Origin: Hippasteria phrygiana
Taxonomy: Eukaryota > Echinodermata > Asteroidea > Valvatida > Goniasteridae
Reading direction: 5' to 3'
Assembly (NCBI GenBank): GCA_037893225.1
Contig: JAZGUH010000103.1
Location: 5,394,001 to 5,458,000 of the forward strand
Length of the DNA stretch: 64,000 nt
In this document: positions 61,500 through 64,000 of the stretch, one piece after another
Layout: the number at the start of each line of letters is the position of its first letter
Position numbering within the stretch: position 1 is the stretch's first letter
Made by a program: the position numbers and the translations under genes
The notes under the pieces: model-generated
Databases searched by the model: none
Told to the model about the DNA's origin: nothing
The model's input: only the letters and a program-made list of their open reading frames with translations

Positions 61500-64000
61500 C
61501 GTTTTTCGACCTGATATTGAACGAATTTGCGCACAATCTTGATACTGTTAGAAAGCGTGACTCGTCAGCAACATCCAGACCAATCTTCAGCTCCTCAGAC
61601 CCACGTTCAGCCGAATGATGGCCGAGATAAGCGAGTACGTTTTTCGAACTGATTGTTCTGCATTCCCGCATAACTGCACACGCTATACAATGGCTAGCCG
61701 AGACCCCCACCACGCAACTTGGGCCCCAAATGACTGCGTTTTTCGACCTGATGTTGAACGAAATTGCGCACAATCTTGATACTGTTGAAAAGAGTGACTC
61801 CTCAGCAACATCCAGACCAATCTTCAGCTCCTCAGACCCACGTTCAGTTAAATGATGGCCGAGATAAGCAGTACTTTTTTCCATGTCATTGTTCTGCATT
61901 CCCGCATAACTGCACATGCTATAGAATGGGCTAGCCAAGACCCCCCACAACGCAACTTCGGCCTCAAATGACTGCGTTTTTCGACCTGATGTTGAACGAA
62001 TTTGCGCACAATCTTGATATTGTTGGAATGACTGACTCCTCAGCAATATCCAGACCAATCTCCAGCTCCTCAGACACACGTTCAGCAGAATGATGGCGGA
62101 GATAAGCGAGTACGTTTTTCGAACTGATTGTTCTGCATTCCCGCATAACTGCACACGCTATACAATGGCTAGCCGAGACCCCCACCACGCAACTTGGGCC
62201 CCAAATGACTGCGTTTTTCTACCTGATGTTGAACGAATTTGCGCACAATCTTGATACTGTTAGAAAGCGTGACTCCTCAGCAACATCCAGACCAATCTTC
62301 AGCTCCTCAGACCCACGTTCAGCCGAATGATGGCCGAGATAAGCGAGTACGTTTTTCGAACTGATTGTTCTGCATTCCCGCATAACTGCACACGCTATAC
62401 AATGGCTAGCCGAGACCCCCACCACGCAACTTGGGCCCCAAATGACTGCGTTTTTCGACCTGATGTTGAACGAAATTGCGCACAATCTTGATACTGTTGA
62501 AAAGAGTGACTCCTCAGCAACATCCAGACCAATCGTCAGCTCCTCAGACCCACGTTCAGCCGAATGATGGCCGGGATAAGCGAGTAAGTTTTTCCAACTG
62601 ATTGTTCTGCATTCCGCATAACTGCACACGCTATACAATGGACTAACCGAGACCCCCACCACGCAACTTGGGCCCTAAATGACTGCGTTTTTCGACCTGT
62701 TGTTTAACGAAATTGCGCACAATTATGATACTGTTGGAAAGCGTGACTCCTCAGCAACATCCAGACTAATCTTCAGCTCCTCAGACCAACGTTCAGCCGA
62801 ATGATGGCCGAGATAAGCGAGTAAGTTTTTCCAAATGATTTGTCTGCATTCCCGCATAACTGCACACGCTATGCAATGGGCTAGCCAAGACCCCCCACCA
62901 CGCAACTTCGGCTTCAAATGACTGCGTTTTTCGACCTGATGTTGAACGAATTTGCGCACAATCTTGATACTGTTGGAATGAGTGACTCCTCAGCAATATC
63001 CAGACCAATCTCCAGCTCCTCAGACCCACGTTCAGCCGAATGATGGCCGAGATAAGCGAGTAAGTTTTTCCAACTGATTGTTCTGCATTCCCGCATAACT
63101 GCACACGCTATACAATGGCTAGCCGAGACCCCCACCACGCAACTTGGGCCCCAAATGACTGCGTTTTTCGACCTGATGTTGAACGAAATTGCGCACAATC
63201 TTGATACTGTTGAAAAGAGTGACTCCTCAGCAACATCCAGACCAATCGTCAGCTCCTCAGACCCACGTTCAGCCGAATGATGGCCGAGATAAGCGAGTAA
63301 GTTTTTCCAAATGATTTTTCTGCATTCCCGCATAACTGCACACGCTATGCAATGGCTAGCCAAGACCCCTACCACGCAACTTGGGCCCCAAATGACTGCG
63401 TTTTTCGACCTGATATTGAACGAATTTGCGCACAATCTTGATACTGTTAGAAAGCGTGACTCCTCAGCAACATCCAGACCAATCTTCAGCTCCTCAGACC
63501 CACGTTCAGCCGAATGATGGCCGAGATAAGCGATTACGTTTTTCGAACTGATTGTTCTGCATTCCCGCATAACTGCACACGCTATACAAAGGCTAGCCGA
63601 GACCCCCACCACGCAACTTTGGCCGCAAATGACTGCGTTTTTCGACCTGATGTTTAACGAAATTGCGCACAATCTTGATACTGTTGAAAAGAGTGACTCC
63701 TCAGCAACATCCAGACCAATCTTCAGCTCCTCAGACCCACGTTCAGTTGAATGATGGCCGAGATAAGCGAGTACGTTTTTCCAACTGATTGTTCTGCATT
63801 CACGCATAACTGCACACGCTATACAATGGGCTAGCCAAGACCCCCCACCACGCAACTTCGGCCTCAAATGACTGCGTTTTTCGACCTGATGTTGAACGAA
63901 TTTGCGCACAATCTTGATACTGTTGGAATGAGTGACTCCTCAGCAATATCCAGACCAATCTCCAGCTCCTCAGACCCACGTTCAGCCGAATGATGGCCGA
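61500..64000 (+). repeat. HOR-C unit 3 (partial) and end of window
   Basis: Repeats HOR-C from its start to about 62.88 kb, with GATGTTGAACG where units 1 and 2 have GATGTTTAACG. It then goes through GGAATG with a GTAAGTTTTTCC half, ATCGTCAGC, and the GATATTGAAC/TTTGGCCGCAAATG types. GGCTTCAAATG near 62910, CCCCTACCACG near 63366 and ACAAAGGCTAGCC near 63587 are private. The array continues past the window edge. Confidence 0.78.

Larger units (their letters stand above)
1..64000 (+). repeat. Satellite DNA array, ~237-bp monomer, fills the window
   Basis: The anchor CGTTTTTCGACCTG recurs every 237 or 238 bp from the first base to the last, always on the given strand, so about 270 monomers lie head-to-tail. 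The length difference comes mostly from one-base changes in three short runs: CCCCC/CCCCCC before ACCACGCAAC, ATGG/ATGGG before CTAGCC, and TTCCGC/TTCCCGC. Monomers differ at a limited set of diagnostic sites and are otherwise very alike. I found no stretch without the repeat, no transposon, no RNA gene and no gene with non-repeat sequence. Long pure arrays with higher-order structure are typical of centromeric or heterochromatic satellites of eukaryotes; that location is inference, since no flank is present. The family and host are not recognised. Confidence 0.98.

Noticed and set aside
4664..63517. Recurrent 68-codon plus-strand open frames beginning in ATGATTTTTCTGC or ATGATTTGTCTGC monomers.
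   Set aside because: Each is tied to one half-B variant that supplies an ATG, and ends at the next GAATGATGG in-frame stop. They are copies of the repeat, with no separate start or end signals.
465..63909. Many overlapping open frames, mostly on the minus strand (about 60 to 410 codons), as genes of a cysteine-containing repeat protein family.
   Set aside because: All are the satellite read in a stop-poor frame. The 237-bp unit equals 79 codons, so frames continue until a 238-bp unit or a stop. Products have no known domain, overlap one another in several frames, and vary freely in residues.
1..64000. CRISPR array.
   Set aside because: The unit is about 237 bp with no short conserved repeat separated by unrelated spacers; the entire unit is conserved. 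No cas-like gene is present.
1..64000. rRNA or tRNA gene cluster (tandem 5S-like repeat).
   Set aside because: I see no 5S, tRNA or snRNA core sequence, and the unit lacks internal A/B or C box-like elements I could recognise.
1..64000. Transposable element or its terminal repeats within the array.
   Set aside because: Every stretch read continues the 237-bp phase. No insertion interrupts the register, and the apparent long repeats are whole multiples of the monomer.
1..64000. Bacterial or phage origin of the window.
   Set aside because: No gene-dense coding sequence, ribosome-binding sites or operons. A 64-kb pure tandem array with nested higher-order repeats fits eukaryotic satellite DNA.

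Overview
The whole 64-kb window is one uninterrupted array of satellite DNA. The basic unit is about 237 bp (237 or 238), repeated head-to-tail about 270 times on one strand. I see no unique sequence, no transposable-element insertion, no inversion of the array, no RNA gene and no protein-coding gene I would defend. A long, pure, multi-level tandem array of this kind points to a eukaryotic chromosome, most plausibly a centromeric, pericentromeric or other heterochromatic block read through by long-read assembly. I do not recognise the monomer family and cannot name the species. A hand count on a typical monomer gives about 49% GC, C well above G on the given strand, and no CpG depletion.

Each monomer has two parts: a 138-bp part (half A) and a 99-bp part (half B). 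Both begin with the same CGTTTTTCGA block, so the monomer itself may be an old partial duplication. Variant sites sort monomers into recurring types. Half A differs at GAAATT/GAATTT, at the tract after ACTGTT (GAAAAG, GGAAAG, AGAAAG, GGAATG), and at CAGCCGA/CAGTTGA/CAGTTAA. Half B differs at the start (GTAAGTTTTTCC, GTAAGGTTTTCC, GTACGTTTTTCG, GTACATTTTTCC) and at TTGGGCCCC/TTCGGCCTC/TTTGGCCGC. These types follow each other in fixed orders, giving a higher-order repeat (HOR). Its commonest length is 8 monomers (1898 to 1901 bp), with derived units of 2, 5, 7, 9, 10 and 14 monomers.

Layout: 1-3279 is a heterogeneous stretch. 3280-16093 holds one 8-mer haplotype (HOR-A) in two domains of 31 and 23 monomers. 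16094-33475 is mainly a second 8-mer haplotype (HOR-B), with a 9-mer tandem duplication and a 4.5-kb segmental duplication. 33476-37273 returns to two HOR-A-like 8-mers. 38463 to about 43.9 kb is a third haplotype (HOR-D) that shares rare variants with the first 2.2 kb. From 43.9 to 57.2 kb is a mosaic of 14-, 5-, 2- and 7-monomer units. 57224 to the end is a fourth haplotype (HOR-C), with 8- and 10-monomer versions.

Nothing here works as a set of genes. The biology is array evolution: unequal exchange and gene conversion have left chimeric monomers and duplication junctions that can be read directly. All identity statements are by eye and would need self-alignment to quantify.
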